Shown here: positions 16,463 through 24,722 of the stretch, one piece after another
Layout: each line of letters starts with the position of its first letter
How positions within the stretch are numbered: position 1 is the first letter of the stretch
The notes under the pieces: generated by a model
What the model saw: the letters and a program-made list of their open reading frames with translations, nothing else
What the model was told of the DNA's origin: nothing
Databases searched by the model: none
Program-made: the position numbers and the translations under genes
DNA from: Treponema sp.
Lineage (GTDB): Bacteria > Spirochaetota > Spirochaetia > Treponematales > Treponemataceae
NCBI GenBank assembly: GCA_017381365.1
Contig: JAFOCI010000091.1
Location: 1-48,109, forward strand
Direction: 5' to 3'
Length of the DNA stretch: 48,109 nt

Positions 16463-19039
16463 ATGAGCCTAAAACAGATCGAAACCGAACTGAATGCACG
16501 CTTTGCTGATTATAATAAATCATCTTCTCGAAACATCATCTTCTGGTATGACAAAGATGGACAGTATGCTGATGAAATAGATACAATTCAATTAACTCAT
16601 GCTCGGATTCAAAAACTTACAAAGACAAATTCTTTACAAACAAAATATTTAATTGAACATGAAGATACACAGTCAAACTTTTTGATTTATGCGCCTTTTG
16701 ATAAACCAAGCATTTATGAAGACCATCTTGTTGATATGTATTTTTATTCAAGGCATTTTGCAACCGACAGGGAAACTGCGATTTGTGAAGATTGTAATAT
16801 CTCATCTGTATACCTCCCATTCTTGAAGAAATATCCACAGTTCTGGACAGATAGCAATGAAAAACGATTTAAGGAACTTATTTCAGCAATAGACTTATCT
16901 ACACTTTCAGAAAAAACGCTTGGCCTTATTATGCTGGCTTCTATTGTAAAAACTGAAACCGCAGATTTTAATCAGATGGTCAAAATCCTTATTACTTCTG
17001 ATTTTATTGAGAATAAACAAAAACTTTACAACAATCTTGTAAAATCAGGATTGGAAGAACTTTTCTGGCAGTATTGTATGGAAGAATATGGCTTCAATAA
17101 AGATGCAAAAGCCTTCGACAAGTTTATTGCCTCTTTATTTATTACACATGCAAAAAGCCAGATAGGAGAAGATTTTACCCAAGGTTATGCTCCGTACATA
17201 CTTTCAAAAGCGCCGAATGTAGTGTTGCTTGTTTCTGGAATTATGAATGATGTTCATTCTTCAGAAAGTTATTCAACTCTTGCAACAAAAGTTGAGGGTG
17301 GATTTAAAATTTCTGATTTAATTTCTAAGCTTAGTATTGATAATATTCTTGACTGTTATACTTTTGAAGTTATTGATTTTAAGATTTGTGAATATCTCAT
17401 AAATAAGATTCTGAATGAAAATAACGGCTTGGATCATCAATATATGGGTATTCTTATTTCTCGAATAAAGAAGACTCATTTTGAAAACTACAAACTCATT
17501 TACAGAACAATAGACAGTGCAAGCCATCTTTTGAATGCAATAAAATCTTTTGATGGAGAAATAGCTGGTGCATATACCATAGAAGACATGGTAAATAATT
17601 ACACAAAATCTTGGTGTAATATTGACCGCTATTATCGTCAATTTTATTTTGCCCTGGATAATAGTTCTGAACATGAAAAGTTAAATGTAATCCTTGAAAA
17701 GCTTAGAACCTTAATTGAAAATTCCTATACCAATAAATATCTTAGTTCGTTATCGCTTATTTGGAGAAGCAAACTTGAAAATATTTCCGATTACAAAGAG
17801 ATTCCCGGCAGAAAGCAATGGCAATTCTATGAGAAGGTAGCAAAATCTTCTGCAAGAAGCGAAAAGACTGTTGTAATTATTTCTGATGCTTTCCGCTATG
17901 AATGTGGAAAACAACTTGCTTCAGAGTTAAGTCGCTTACCTGGTTATTCTGTTACAAATGATTATATGATTTCTACATTACCTTCCTATACTCAGCTTGG
18001 TATGGCAGCTTTGCTACCATGTAAGAATTTTGCAATTGATTCCAAGACTTATATTTCAATGGATGGTAAATCGACTGCTGGAGTAGATGCTCGCAATGCA
18101 ATTATGACTTTGCCAGAAAACCAGCCTAATGGGCTTTGTATTAAGTTTGATACTGTGTATAAAAAACAGAGAGATGTGGTACGCCCTCTGTTTGCCGGAA
18201 AAGATCTTATATACATCTTTCATGACCAGGTCGATTCTCATGGAGATGATTCTTCTACTGAAAATGAAGTATTTGATGCGTGTCAAAATGCAATAGAAGA
18301 AATTACAAAACTGATTTCACAACTTACAAATGCCTGTTCTATTGGAAAGTATATAATAACGGCAGACCATGGTTTCATCTATAAACGTGATAAGATACAA
18401 GAAACAGATAAACTTTCAACTGGTCATATACATAATGATGATATAAAGAAAAAAAGATTTGTAGTAACAAAAAATCATACTCAGATAGACGATACAATAA
18501 AATTCAGTATGAATTATCTAGGTGAAACTATGGCTGACTATGAAGTTATTGTTCCTAGTGGAGTTGATATTTTTAAAGCTCAAGGTGGTGGACAAAACTT
18601 TGTTCATGGTGGTGCTTCACTACAGGAAATTGTTATTCCTTATGTTACAGTTGAAACCTCACGTGGTAAACAGCAGACTCAAGAAGTAAATATTGATTTG
18701 GCCAGTGCTTTCAGAACAATTTCTAATCTGAATACTTATATTGATTTTATTCAGAAAGAACCTGTTACAGATACTTTGCGCCCAAGAACTGTTAGAGTAT
18801 GGTTTGAAGATGAGAACGGAAATAAAGTCTCAAATGAAAATATAATTACGGCAGACAGAACAAATACAAATCCTGATGAACGAAAATATCAGGAAAAGTT
18901 TATTTTTGCAAGTCGCAAATACAGTCCAAAAGATAAATACTTTATGCGTATTACAGATAACGAAACTGGAATAGAAATTTCTCATTATGAATATGTAATT
19001 GATATTCCATTCGCAGATGACTTTGGTTTTGGATTTTAA
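16463..19039 (+). CDS. pglZ: BREX type 1 alkaline-phosphatase-superfamily protein PglZ (type A)
   Basis: An 858-residue PglZ. The phosphatase-superfamily core shows the metal and nucleophile region VVIISDAFRYECGKQLASEL at about residues 469-488, then TLPSYTQLGMAALLP. The conserved histidine motif is IITADHGFIY, with D634 and H635. The N-terminus MSLKQIETELNARF...NIIFWYDKDGQYADEID is typical of the type A family found in BREX type 1. PglZ is essential for BREX and associates with PglX; homologues have shown metal-dependent nuclease activity. It follows the inserted ATPase gene by 10 nt, with AGGAAATAAAAG before the ATG, so it remains in the same transcript. The length and all motifs are normal. 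Confidence 0.95.
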   Translation: MSLKQIETELNARFADYNKSSSRNIIFWYDKDGQYADEIDTIQLTHARIQKLTKTNSLQTKYLIEHEDTQSNFLIYAPFDKPSIYEDHLVDMYFYSRHFATDRETAICEDCNISSVYLPFLKKYPQFWTDSNEKRFKELISAIDLSTLSEKTLGLIMLASIVKTETADFNQMVKILITSDFIENKQKLYNNLVKSGLEELFWQYCMEEYGFNKDAKAFDKFIASLFITHAKSQIGEDFTQGYAPYILSKAPNVVLLVSGIMNDVHSSESYSTLATKVEGGFKISDLISKLSIDNILDCYTFEVIDFKICEYLINKILNENNGLDHQYMGILISRIKKTHFENYKLIYRTIDSASHLLNAIKSFDGEIAGAYTIEDMVNNYTKSWCNIDRYYRQFYFALDNSSEHEKLNVILEKLRTLIENSYTNKYLSSLSLIWRSKLENISDYKEIPGRKQWQFYEKVAKSSARSEKTVVIISDAFRYECGKQLASELSRLPGYSVTNDYMISTLPSYTQLGMAALLPCKNFAIDSKTYISMDGKSTAGVDARNAIMTLPENQPNGLCIKFDTVYKKQRDVVRPLFAGKDLIYIFHDQVDSHGDDSSTENEVFDACQNAIEEITKLISQLTNACSIGKYIITADHGFIYKRDKIQETDKLSTGHIHNDDIKKKRFVVTKNHTQIDDTIKFSMNYLGETMADYEVIVPSGVDIFKAQGGGQNFVHGGASLQEIVIPYVTVETSRGKQQTQEVNIDLASAFRTISNLNTYIDFIQKEPVTDTLRPRTVRVWFEDENGNKVSNENIITADRTNTNPDERKYQEKFIFASRKYSPKDKYFMRITDNETGIEISHYEYVIDIPFADDFGFGF

Positions 19040-19059
19040 GAAAACAGCAGGAGAAAAAA

Positions 19060-21090
19060 ATGGACGAATTAGCACAAAAGATTTATGAATCATTTCCTGG
19101 AAAGGTTGTTCGCAAAGATTTGACAAAACGTATAAAAGAAGGCGCAAATGTTCCAGTTTATGTTCTAGAGTACCTTTTAGGAATGTACTGTTCCAGCACA
19201 AATGAAGACGAAATTAACGAAGGAATTAAAAATGTAAAACAGATTCTTGCAGATAATTTTGTCCGCCCAGATGAAGCTCAAAAAATTATTTCAAAAATCC
19301 GTGAGCATGGCTCTTATACAGTAATTGATAGAATTACAGTTAAGTTGAATATCAAAGAGGATGAATACCAGGCAGAATTCTCGAATCTTGGAATTAAAGA
19401 AGTTACTGTTTCCAGCGATGATGTAGAAAAATACGACAGACTTGTTTGTGGCGGTATATGGTGTATTGTTCAGATGGATTATTTTTATGATGAAAATGAC
19501 AGAACAAAAAGTCCGTTCCTTATTAAAAGGCTTACCCCAATTCAGATGCCAAGCATTGATTTTAATGTTGTAAAAGATGCAAGGCAAAAGTTTACTGATG
19601 AAGAATGGATTACTTTAATTCTTCGCAGTACAGGAATGGAGCCAACTCAGTTTGATGAACGTGTAAAATGGCTGCATCTTGCTCGTTTGATTCCTCTTGT
19701 AGAAAACAATTATAATCTTTGTGAACTTGGACCTCGTGGAACTGGTAAATCTCATATTTATAAAGAAATCAGTCCTAACAGTATTTTAGTTTCTGGCGGA
19801 CAGACTACAGTTGCAAATCTTTTTTACAATATGGGTGCAAGAACTATTGGTCTTGTAGGGCTTTGGGATTGCGTTGCTTTTGACGAAGTAGCCGGAATTA
19901 AATTCAAAGACCAGGACGGCGTCCAGATTATGAAGGACTATATGGCATCAGGTTCTTTTGCCCGTGGTAAAGAAGAAAAAAATGCATCAGCTTCGATGGT
20001 TTTTGTTGGAAACATAAATCAGAATGTTGAAACAATTTTGAAAACTTCACACTTATTTGAACCCTTTCCATCTGTTATGGCAAATGATTCTGCTTTCTTT
20101 GACCGAATGCACTGCTATGTACCTGGTTGGGAGATTCCAAAGTACAGACCTGAATATTTTACCAATGACTATGGATTTATAACTGATTACTTTGCAGAAG
20201 TCCTTCGCGAATTAAGAAAAGTTTCTTTTGCGGATGCAATAGATAAGTATTTTAAGCTTGGTAATAACTTGAATCAACGTGATGTAATTGCGGTAAAGAA
20301 AACTGTTTCTGGTCTGGCTAAGTTGCTTTACCCAGATGGAAATTATAACAAAGAACAGATTGAACAGATTTTGAGATTTGCACTTGAAATGCGTCGCCGG
20401 GTAAAAGAACAATTAAAGAAAATCGGCGGTATGGAATTCTTTGATGTTAATTTCTCGTATATTGATAATGAAACTTTCCGTGAAGAGTTTGTTTCTGTCC
20501 CAGAACAGGGAGGCGGTACATTAATTCCAGAAGGGCTTGGAAAACCTGGTCATCTTTATACAGTCGGTAAAGGTGCAACAGGAATGCTTGGTACCTATAA
20601 ACTTGAAACACAAGTTAGTGCTGGTTCTGGAAAATTTACTAAGACTGGAGTTGGAACTAACCGCGAAGCAAAAGAAGCTATGGATACTGCATATAAGTAT
20701 TTGAAAGCTAATTATAAAAATATCAGTGCCTCTATTGGGATTACAGAAACAGATTATTTAGTAGATATTCAAGATTTGAATGGAATTGGAATGACTACAC
20801 AGCTTACTATTCAGACTTTGATTGCTATGTGTTCTTCGGCCTTAAATAAGCCGGTAATTTCCAGTTGCGTTATTCTTGGTGATTTAAGTATTGGCGGTAC
20901 TATGATTAAAGTTGAAAGCCTTGCTGATTCTTTGCAGGTCGCAGTTAGTGCCGGTGCAAAGAAGGTTCTTATTCCAATGGTTTCTGCTTCTGATTTGCCG
21001 ACTGTACCGCCAGAACTTATTAGTAAATTTCAGTTGATTTTTTATAGTTCGGCTGAGGATGCGGTGTTTAAAGCGCTGGGAGTTGAATAA
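19060..21090 (+). CDS. brxL: BREX type 1 Lon-like AAA+ protein BrxL
   Basis: A 676-residue BrxL. The AAA+ Walker A is LGPRGTGKSHIYKE at about residues 223-236 and Walker B is CVAFDEVAGIKF near 269-280. The N-terminal LAQKIYESFPGKVVRKDLTKRI is the family opening. The C-terminal 150 residues resemble the Lon protease fold (GGTMIKVESLADSLQVAVSAGAKKVLIP), but I do not see the GPSAG-type serine motif, so proteolysis is doubtful. Studied BrxL proteins form DNA-binding AAA+ rings. The ribosome site is AGGAG, 6 nt from the ATG, and the gene lies 20 nt after pglZ. It closes the canonical operon. Confidence 0.95.
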   Translation: MDELAQKIYESFPGKVVRKDLTKRIKEGANVPVYVLEYLLGMYCSSTNEDEINEGIKNVKQILADNFVRPDEAQKIISKIREHGSYTVIDRITVKLNIKEDEYQAEFSNLGIKEVTVSSDDVEKYDRLVCGGIWCIVQMDYFYDENDRTKSPFLIKRLTPIQMPSIDFNVVKDARQKFTDEEWITLILRSTGMEPTQFDERVKWLHLARLIPLVENNYNLCELGPRGTGKSHIYKEISPNSILVSGGQTTVANLFYNMGARTIGLVGLWDCVAFDEVAGIKFKDQDGVQIMKDYMASGSFARGKEEKNASASMVFVGNINQNVETILKTSHLFEPFPSVMANDSAFFDRMHCYVPGWEIPKYRPEYFTNDYGFITDYFAEVLRELRKVSFADAIDKYFKLGNNLNQRDVIAVKKTVSGLAKLLYPDGNYNKEQIEQILRFALEMRRRVKEQLKKIGGMEFFDVNFSYIDNETFREEFVSVPEQGGGTLIPEGLGKPGHLYTVGKGATGMLGTYKLETQVSAGSGKFTKTGVGTNREAKEAMDTAYKYLKANYKNISASIGITETDYLVDIQDLNGIGMTTQLTIQTLIAMCSSALNKPVISSCVILGDLSIGGTMIKVESLADSLQVAVSAGAKKVLIPMVSASDLPTVPPELISKFQLIFYSSAEDAVFKALGVE

Positions 21091-21197
21091 TGGCTGCATG
21101 GTTATCATAAAAGTACAGTCTGAAAATACCCGAAAAAAAATATTGGATTACCACCATAAAAATATTTGACATAACTAAAAGAAAATATTTTTCCCAC
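21091..21197. other. AT-rich gap after the BREX operon
   Basis: About 107 bp of AT-rich DNA between the brxL stop and the promoter of the XRE gene. I see no hairpin with a T-tract, so no intrinsic terminator for the BREX operon is evident here. Read-through into the XRE gene is therefore possible. Confidence 0.4.
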
Positions 21198-21254
21198 TTG
21201 ACAAATAAGTTTCTCTGTATTAAATTATTAACAGGTTGATAATTTAATACAGAG
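21198..21254 (+). promoter_or_regulatory. Promoter with perfect 16-bp palindromic operator for the XRE regulator
   Basis: A perfect -35, TTGACA (21198-21203), is followed after 17 bp by TAAATT (21221-21226). An inverted repeat spans the -10 and the likely start site. Its arms are CTCTGTATTAAATTAT (21213-21228) and ATAATTTAATACAGAG (21239-21254), perfectly complementary around 10 nt. A repressor bound here must shut the promoter, so autorepression by the XRE protein encoded 50 nt downstream is the simplest reading. The structure could also form in RNA. Confidence 0.75.
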
Positions 21255-21303
21255 GTGTTAATATTATCTTGAACAGAAAGAGCGGAGGGGAATGGAGGTT
21301 CTT

Positions 21304-21681
21304 ATGGCAGAAGAAAGACAGATAAGCGAGTACGGTGAATTCTTAAAGCATCTTAGGATTGATAAAAGGGAAATGCTTAAGAACATGGCGGATAAGCTTG
21401 GTATCAAATCTTCATATCTTTCTGCCATAGAAAGCGGAAACCGCGAGATTCCGCCGGCTTTAACGGAACTTATTTGCTCAAAATATAACTTGAGCGATGA
21501 AGAATGTAAAATACTACACGAAGCAGAACTGAACAAAGACAGAAAACTTGTGCAGATTGAAATGGAAAAAATCAACTCTAACCGCCTTGCAAAAGAGGTT
21601 GTGTTGAATTTTGCAGGAAAAGCCGCAAATCTTAGCGATGAGCAGCTTAAAGAAATTAATGCGATTTTGAATCGTAAATAA
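21304..21681 (+). CDS. XRE-family helix-turn-helix transcriptional regulator
   Basis: A 125-residue protein with an N-terminal Cro/C1-type HTH. FLKHLRIDKREMLKNMADKLGIKSSYLSAIESGNREIPP (about residues 14-52) contains the two helices and the SAIESGNR turn. The C-terminal half is a charged helix that may mediate dimerisation. I chose the ATG at 21304, preceded by GGAGG at 5 nt. An in-frame ATG at 21292 would add four residues but has its purine-rich site too close. The gene directly follows a strong promoter with a perfect palindrome, so it probably represses itself. Lying just after brxL in the same direction, it might also adjust the BREX operon, though the brxA palindrome has a different sequence. 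Confidence 0.85.
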   Translation: MAEERQISEYGEFLKHLRIDKREMLKNMADKLGIKSSYLSAIESGNREIPPALTELICSKYNLSDEECKILHEAELNKDRKLVQIEMEKINSNRLAKEVVLNFAGKAANLSDEQLKEINAILNRK

Positions 21682-21703
21682 GTAAAGGATGGGAGGTAAG
21701 CCT

Positions 21704-21751
21704 ATGAATGTGCTTATGGCTGTAAATGCAGCCGAAAAAAAAGCCGCTTAA
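21704..21751 (+). CDS. Possible 15-codon small ORF after the XRE gene
   Basis: The frame reads MNVLMAVNAAEKKAA and stops. It has a strong ribosome site (GGGAGG, 21691-21696) 7 nt before the ATG, better than many long genes here. The 3' half of the frame overlaps a hairpin in which GCCGCTTAAGTT (21743-21754) pairs imperfectly with AACTTAAAACGGC, so it might be a leader peptide in front of a folded RNA rather than a functional protein. No homologue is recognised. Confidence 0.3.
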   Translation: MNVLMAVNAAEKKAA

Positions 21752-21788
21752 GTTCGGTAAAACTTAAAACGGCTCTTAACAAGAAGTT

Positions 21789-21839
21789 GGATAAACCAAC
21801 TAATTCTTATTCGAATGTTAAAAGAATTATAGTTTATCC
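21789..21839. terminator. Hairpin followed by pyrimidine-rich tract, possible terminator after the XRE gene
   Basis: GGATAAAC (21789-21796) pairs with GTTTATCC (21832-21839). The pairing continues inward with near-complementary CTAATTCTT and AAGAATTAT. The stem is followed by TTCTTCTTTTGTC. The base composition is AT-rich for a terminator, but the length and following T-rich tract make it a plausible end for the XRE transcript. Confidence 0.45.
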
Positions 21840-21898
21840 TTCTTCTTTTGTCAATGCGCTGATTTTTGCCTAAGCTGTTAGCATACTGGCAGGAAAAG

Positions 21899-21982
21899 AT
21901 GCGCTGGATTTCCGCAAAGTCGGAATATCAAATGAGCGACTTCTGCCGCATAAAAATTGCAGAAGAAGGAATAATATTATGA
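21899..21982 (+). CDS. Possible 27-residue small ORF coupled to the DUF4469 gene
   Basis: The frame reads MRWISAKSEYQMSDFC... and ends ...AEEGIIL. It has AGGA five bases before its ATG, and its TGA overlaps the next gene's ATG as ATGA. That four-base overlap is the classic arrangement of translational coupling. It could be a small real gene, or the last piece of a longer gene lost by deletion. No family is recognised. Confidence 0.35.
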   Translation: MRWISAKSEYQMSDFCRIKIAEEGIIL

Positions 21983-22701
21983 TTCAGATTTATACTTATC
22001 AAAATTCCCTCAAAGTAAGCGAGGGTAAAGACAAATATTGCTTTAGAAGTGTTGTTGACCAGACTTTGGACAATGAACATCTTATAAAGGAAATAACCAG
22101 CTACAATTCAACGATTACAGAAGCAGATGCCCGTGCAGTTCTTTCTGTTTTGAATGACAGAGTCAAGCATTTTGTTAATCTTGGCTACAAGGTTGAACTT
22201 CCGTTCGGCTGGATGTTCAACAGGGCAAATGGAACTGTCGCAAAACTGAACGAAGGTTTTATGCCTGGAAGTTCCAATCATCGAATTACAACTGTCTTTA
22301 AGTTCAAAGATGATGCAGCAGACGAGATGATTAAAAATGCAGCGTACAGACAGGCAGGCAGCGGTTATGTTCTGATTCCTGTAATAAAAGAGATGTATTC
22401 TGTTCTGAAAAACGGAAAAGAAAGCGATATTCTGGAATTTGATTCAGGTTCAATGCTCAGAATTAAAGGAAAGAATGATTCTTTTGATGCAGATTATGAA
22501 GTGCAGGGTGTTTTTCTTGTTGCTTCTGACAAAACCGAAATTCGTGTTGCAAGTTATAACAGAATCGGCTCAAGCATTATTGAAGCGTATATTCCTTCGG
22601 GAATTGATGCAGGAAATTATGAGGTAAAACTTGTAACAAAGCCAGGTACCGAACGCTATGAAAAATGCGTATCTTCTGTAACGGTTACTGTAACAGCGTA
22701 A
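21979..22701 (+). CDS. HU-like DNA-binding domain / DUF4469 protein
   Basis: A 240-residue protein with two parts. Residues 1-125 resemble the divergent HU/IHF-like domain found with DUF4469: TITEADARAVLSVLNDRVKHFVNLGYKVELPFGWMF is the helix-strand core. Residues about 135-240 are a beta-rich DUF4469 domain (DGILEF-like strands, VASDKTEIRVASYNRIGSSIIEAYIPSG, NYEVKLVTKPG). Such proteins are frequent in Bacteroidetes and Treponema and are usually labelled DNA-binding, but their role is unknown. The ribosome site AGAAGGAA precedes the ATG, and a strong terminator follows the stop. Confidence is good for the family and low for function. Confidence 0.75.
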   Translation: MIQIYTYQNSLKVSEGKDKYCFRSVVDQTLDNEHLIKEITSYNSTITEADARAVLSVLNDRVKHFVNLGYKVELPFGWMFNRANGTVAKLNEGFMPGSSNHRITTVFKFKDDAADEMIKNAAYRQAGSGYVLIPVIKEMYSVLKNGKESDILEFDSGSMLRIKGKNDSFDADYEVQGVFLVASDKTEIRVASYNRIGSSIIEAYIPSGIDAGNYEVKLVTKPGTERYEKCVSSVTVTVTA

Positions 22702-22741
22702 ACGCGTAGAATTGTAAACAAATAGTACTGACAAGTACAGG

Positions 22742-22777
22742 CAGCCTTGGAGGTTTTTCTCTAAGGCTGTTTTTTTA
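22742..22777 (+). terminator. Rho-independent terminator after the DUF4469 gene
   Basis: CAGCCTT (22742-22748) pairs with AAGGCTG (22763-22769), with a G-T wobble and GAG/CTC extending the stem, and a short TTTTT-containing loop. Seven T follow immediately (22770-22776). It lies 40 nt after the gene stop. Confidence 0.85.
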
Positions 22778-22837
22778 TTTATTTTAATATTCAAACCTGA
22801 AAAATGACGAGAAATTGTCAAATGTTGTGGATGAAAA

Positions 22838-23189
22838 ATTGATGCATTTAATGATCCTTTGATGGGTGTGATTGTTACCAGAACAAAATCCCGCTTTGGC
22901 AGATATAAGCCATGGATTTTTTTTTGGGCAATCTTAAATGCGCTTATAATGTATGCAATGTTTTCCGTTTCTTATTCTCTTGAAGAAAATTCTTTAAAAC
23001 TTTATGTTGCGGTTACATATCTTTTGTGCGGTGAGACTTACACTTTGTATGATATTCCTTTCTGGTCAAACAGATTTTACACTTTTTAAGCTGAGAATGG
23101 TTTTCTGTATTCCTTCTTTAATTTTTGCAGTTGCAGCATTAATTCTGTTTGCCCGCAAAAAAGATTTGGGAATTGATATTTCACGTTAG
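22838..23189 (+). pseudogene. Remnant of a GPH/MelB-type sugar-cation symporter
   Basis: From about 22841 one frame reads DAFNDPLMGVIVTRTKSRFGRYKPW, the signature cytoplasmic loop of glycoside-pentoside-hexuronide (MelB-like) symporters. It then gives two membrane segments and TLYDIPFWS, and stops at 23089. A different frame over 23078-23189 gives KLRMVFCIPSLIFAVAALILFARKKDLGIDIS, which looks like the last membrane helix and tail of the same protein. The start codon and first helix are missing, the large middle (about 300 residues) is deleted, and the two ends are out of frame. No ribosome site precedes it, as expected for a dead gene. Confidence 0.7.
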
Positions 23190-23227
23190 TTTTTGAAGTT
23201 ATTTTTGCATAACATATTATTTTTTTC

Positions 23228-23256
23228 TTACAAAATTCAAATCTCTATTGTAAAAT
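23228..23256 (+). promoter_or_regulatory. Possible promoter of the ABM monooxygenase gene
   Basis: TTACAA (23228-23233) and TAAAAT (23251-23256) are spaced by 17 bp, with the ATG 42 nt further on. The -10 is good and the -35 is weak. TTACAA and the TTGTAA that overlaps the -10 are also inverted repeats of each other. Confidence 0.4.
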
Positions 23257-23298
23257 ATATATTGGTTAGAGTGTGCGGAAATTTTACAGGAACATGAT

Positions 23299-23601
23299 AT
23301 GAAATTTTTTTTTATTCAGGTACGGTATTATTTAAAAAAAGGTTGTCGCAGCGAATTTTACAGAAAATTTCGAGATAACAATATTATAGAAATGTCTCGG
23401 GCAGAAGTTGGAAATATTGAATATTGTATGTTCTTTCCTATGGATAGTGACGATGATATTTGTATTCTGGAAAAATGGGAAAGCAAGGAAAATATAGAAG
23501 CTCATCAAAACACACTTCACTATGCGATTTTGAATGAACTTAAAGAAAAATATGTAGAAAAGGTTGAAATTAAGAAATACTGGGTTGAAGAACTTATGTA
23601 A
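23299..23601 (+). CDS. ABM (antibiotic biosynthesis monooxygenase)-family protein
   Basis: A 100-residue protein of the dimeric alpha-beta barrel ABM/YgiN family. It has the pattern of an N-terminal strand (FFFIQVRYYLKKGCRSEFYRKF), an internal EYCMFF strand, then ILEKWESKENIEAHQNTLHYAILNELKEKY, the hallmark WxxxEAxxxHxxxxHF-like motif. Members degrade or oxidise quinones and other small aromatics without cofactors, or simply bind ligands. The substrate cannot be read from sequence. The ribosome site CAGGA lies 8 nt before the ATG. It stands alone with its own weak promoter and is followed 29 nt later by the mgtC-like gene. Confidence 0.75.
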   Translation: MKFFFIQVRYYLKKGCRSEFYRKFRDNNIIEMSRAEVGNIEYCMFFPMDSDDDICILEKWESKENIEAHQNTLHYAILNELKEKYVEKVEIKKYWVEELM

Positions 23602-23621
23602 TCTTAAAAATAAAAAGCTAT

Positions 23622-23639
23622 TGTTACTATATGATTATG
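23622..23639 (+). promoter_or_regulatory. Extended -10 element directly before mgtC, possibly leaderless
   Basis: TG-T-TACTAT (23622-23630) is an extended -10 element. Six bases (ATGATT) separate it from the ATG at 23637-23639, so transcription would start at that ATG. The same geometry occurs before the kinase gene and iorA. No ribosome site is visible before either the ATG at 23631 or the one at 23637. Confidence 0.4.
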
Positions 23640-24317
23640 CATTTTGAAAATTTATATCTGGAATATGCAGTGCGGCTTTCTGCAAGTTTTTTGTGCGGGC
23701 TTGTACTGGGACTTGAAAGAAAAACAAAGCATCATACTGTTGGTATAAGAACACTTGTTCTTATCAGCATGTCATCTACGTTACTTTCGATTATTTCATA
23801 TACGATGGCAGAGTTGCCAGGAAGACCACAAGGCGGAGATCCTACCCGAATTGCCGCACAGATTGTTTCTGGAATAGGTTTTCTTGGAGCAGGTGCAATT
23901 ATTCGGCAAGGACTTAATGTTCGCGGTCTTACTTCTGCGGCGGTTATCTGGACTGCGGCAGCAATTGGACTTGCTTGTGGCATTGGACAGTATTTTATTT
24001 CTTTTCTAACTTTAATTCTGGCAATGGTTTGTCTTGGAATTTTAGAAAAGCTTGAATACAGATTGTGTCCAGCTGAAAAGTCAAAAAAGCTGATTATTGT
24101 TTATGAAAATCATTCTGTAGATATTGAACTGGTGCAGAAAGAAATTATTGATGCCGGGCTGTACAAACGAGATTTGAATATGTCTGAATCAATAGAAAAA
24201 GAACGAATTGAATTGATTTTTTCTGTAAAGGCGCCGGAAAATTTTAATATGGGTCACCTTACAAAGCGGCTTATGAAATTGGGAAAAATCATAAAGATTT
24301 CAATTACAGATGACTAA
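23637..24317 (+). CDS. MgtC/SapB-family membrane protein
   Basis: A 226-residue MgtC-like protein. Four or five membrane helices fill the first 130 residues. Family motifs are LVLGLERKTKHHTVGIRTLVLI and GGDPTRIAAQIVSGIGFLGAGAII, then VRGLTSAAVIWTAAAIGLACG. The C-terminal 80 residues form an ACT-like soluble domain seen in longer members. MgtC proteins help bacteria cope with low magnesium and modulate the F-type ATPase in pathogens; the wider family's role is less clear. I place the start at the ATG at 23637 because an extended -10 ends six bases before it. An ATG two codons earlier (23631) is equally open. The end overlaps the convergent 140-aa gene by 18 nt. Confidence 0.85.
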   Translation: MHFENLYLEYAVRLSASFLCGLVLGLERKTKHHTVGIRTLVLISMSSTLLSIISYTMAELPGRPQGGDPTRIAAQIVSGIGFLGAGAIIRQGLNVRGLTSAAVIWTAAAIGLACGIGQYFISFLTLILAMVCLGILEKLEYRLCPAEKSKKLIIVYENHSVDIELVQKEIIDAGLYKRDLNMSESIEKERIELIFSVKAPENFNMGHLTKRLMKLGKIIKISITDD

Positions 24318-24722
24318 TTCTATAAATTCGCTTGCCTGCGAAGGAACTGGTTTTGCAGAATTTCCGTCTTTAAAAAAATCATTCAGAATTTTCAGTTTTT
24401 TTAAAATGTGCAGTTTAATTTCAGAATTATCATTTTCTGAATTAAGAATGTCTATTATCTGCTGAGAATCTTTTTGTGCAAAATCACAGATTGCTGTTTC
24501 GCCCTGAAAGATGGAAAATACAGCGTAGGTTGCTTCTGGCATAAAAAAAACTGCAGTATTTTCTTTAGTTTCTTCTATTGATAAGAGCATTTTGTTTAGT
24601 TTTTCAAGAACCGCTTTATTTTCTGAAGACGAGGAATCTGATTGTTCAACAATTTTTTTAATAAATGAAAGTTCGTCAAATGAATAAACTTCCGGCTTTT
24701 TAAGGATGAATATTTTTTTCAT
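24300..24722 (-). CDS. Unrecognised 140-residue protein
   Basis: A leftward gene encoding a charged, soluble protein with no signal peptide or membrane helix. The N-terminal MKKIFILKKPEVYSFDELSFIKKIVEQ and the central ETKENTAVFFMPEATYAVFSIFQGETAIC suggest an alpha/beta fold, followed by a lysine- and glutamate-rich helix. No family is recognised. The frame has normal codon use, a good -10 box and no better alternative on the other strand, so it is probably real. There is no Shine-Dalgarno, because the apparent promoter sits only 8 nt from the ATG. It converges on mgtC with an 18-nt overlap. Confidence 0.55.
   Translation of the reverse strand: MKKIFILKKPEVYSFDELSFIKKIVEQSDSSSSENKAVLEKLNKMLLSIEETKENTAVFFMPEATYAVFSIFQGETAICDFAQKDSQQIIDILNSENDNSEIKLHILKKLKILNDFFKDGNSAKPVPSQASEFIELVICN

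Noticed and set aside
19060..21090. Calling BrxL an active Lon protease
   Set aside because: The C-terminal fold is Lon-like, but I cannot find the GPSAG-type catalytic serine motif.
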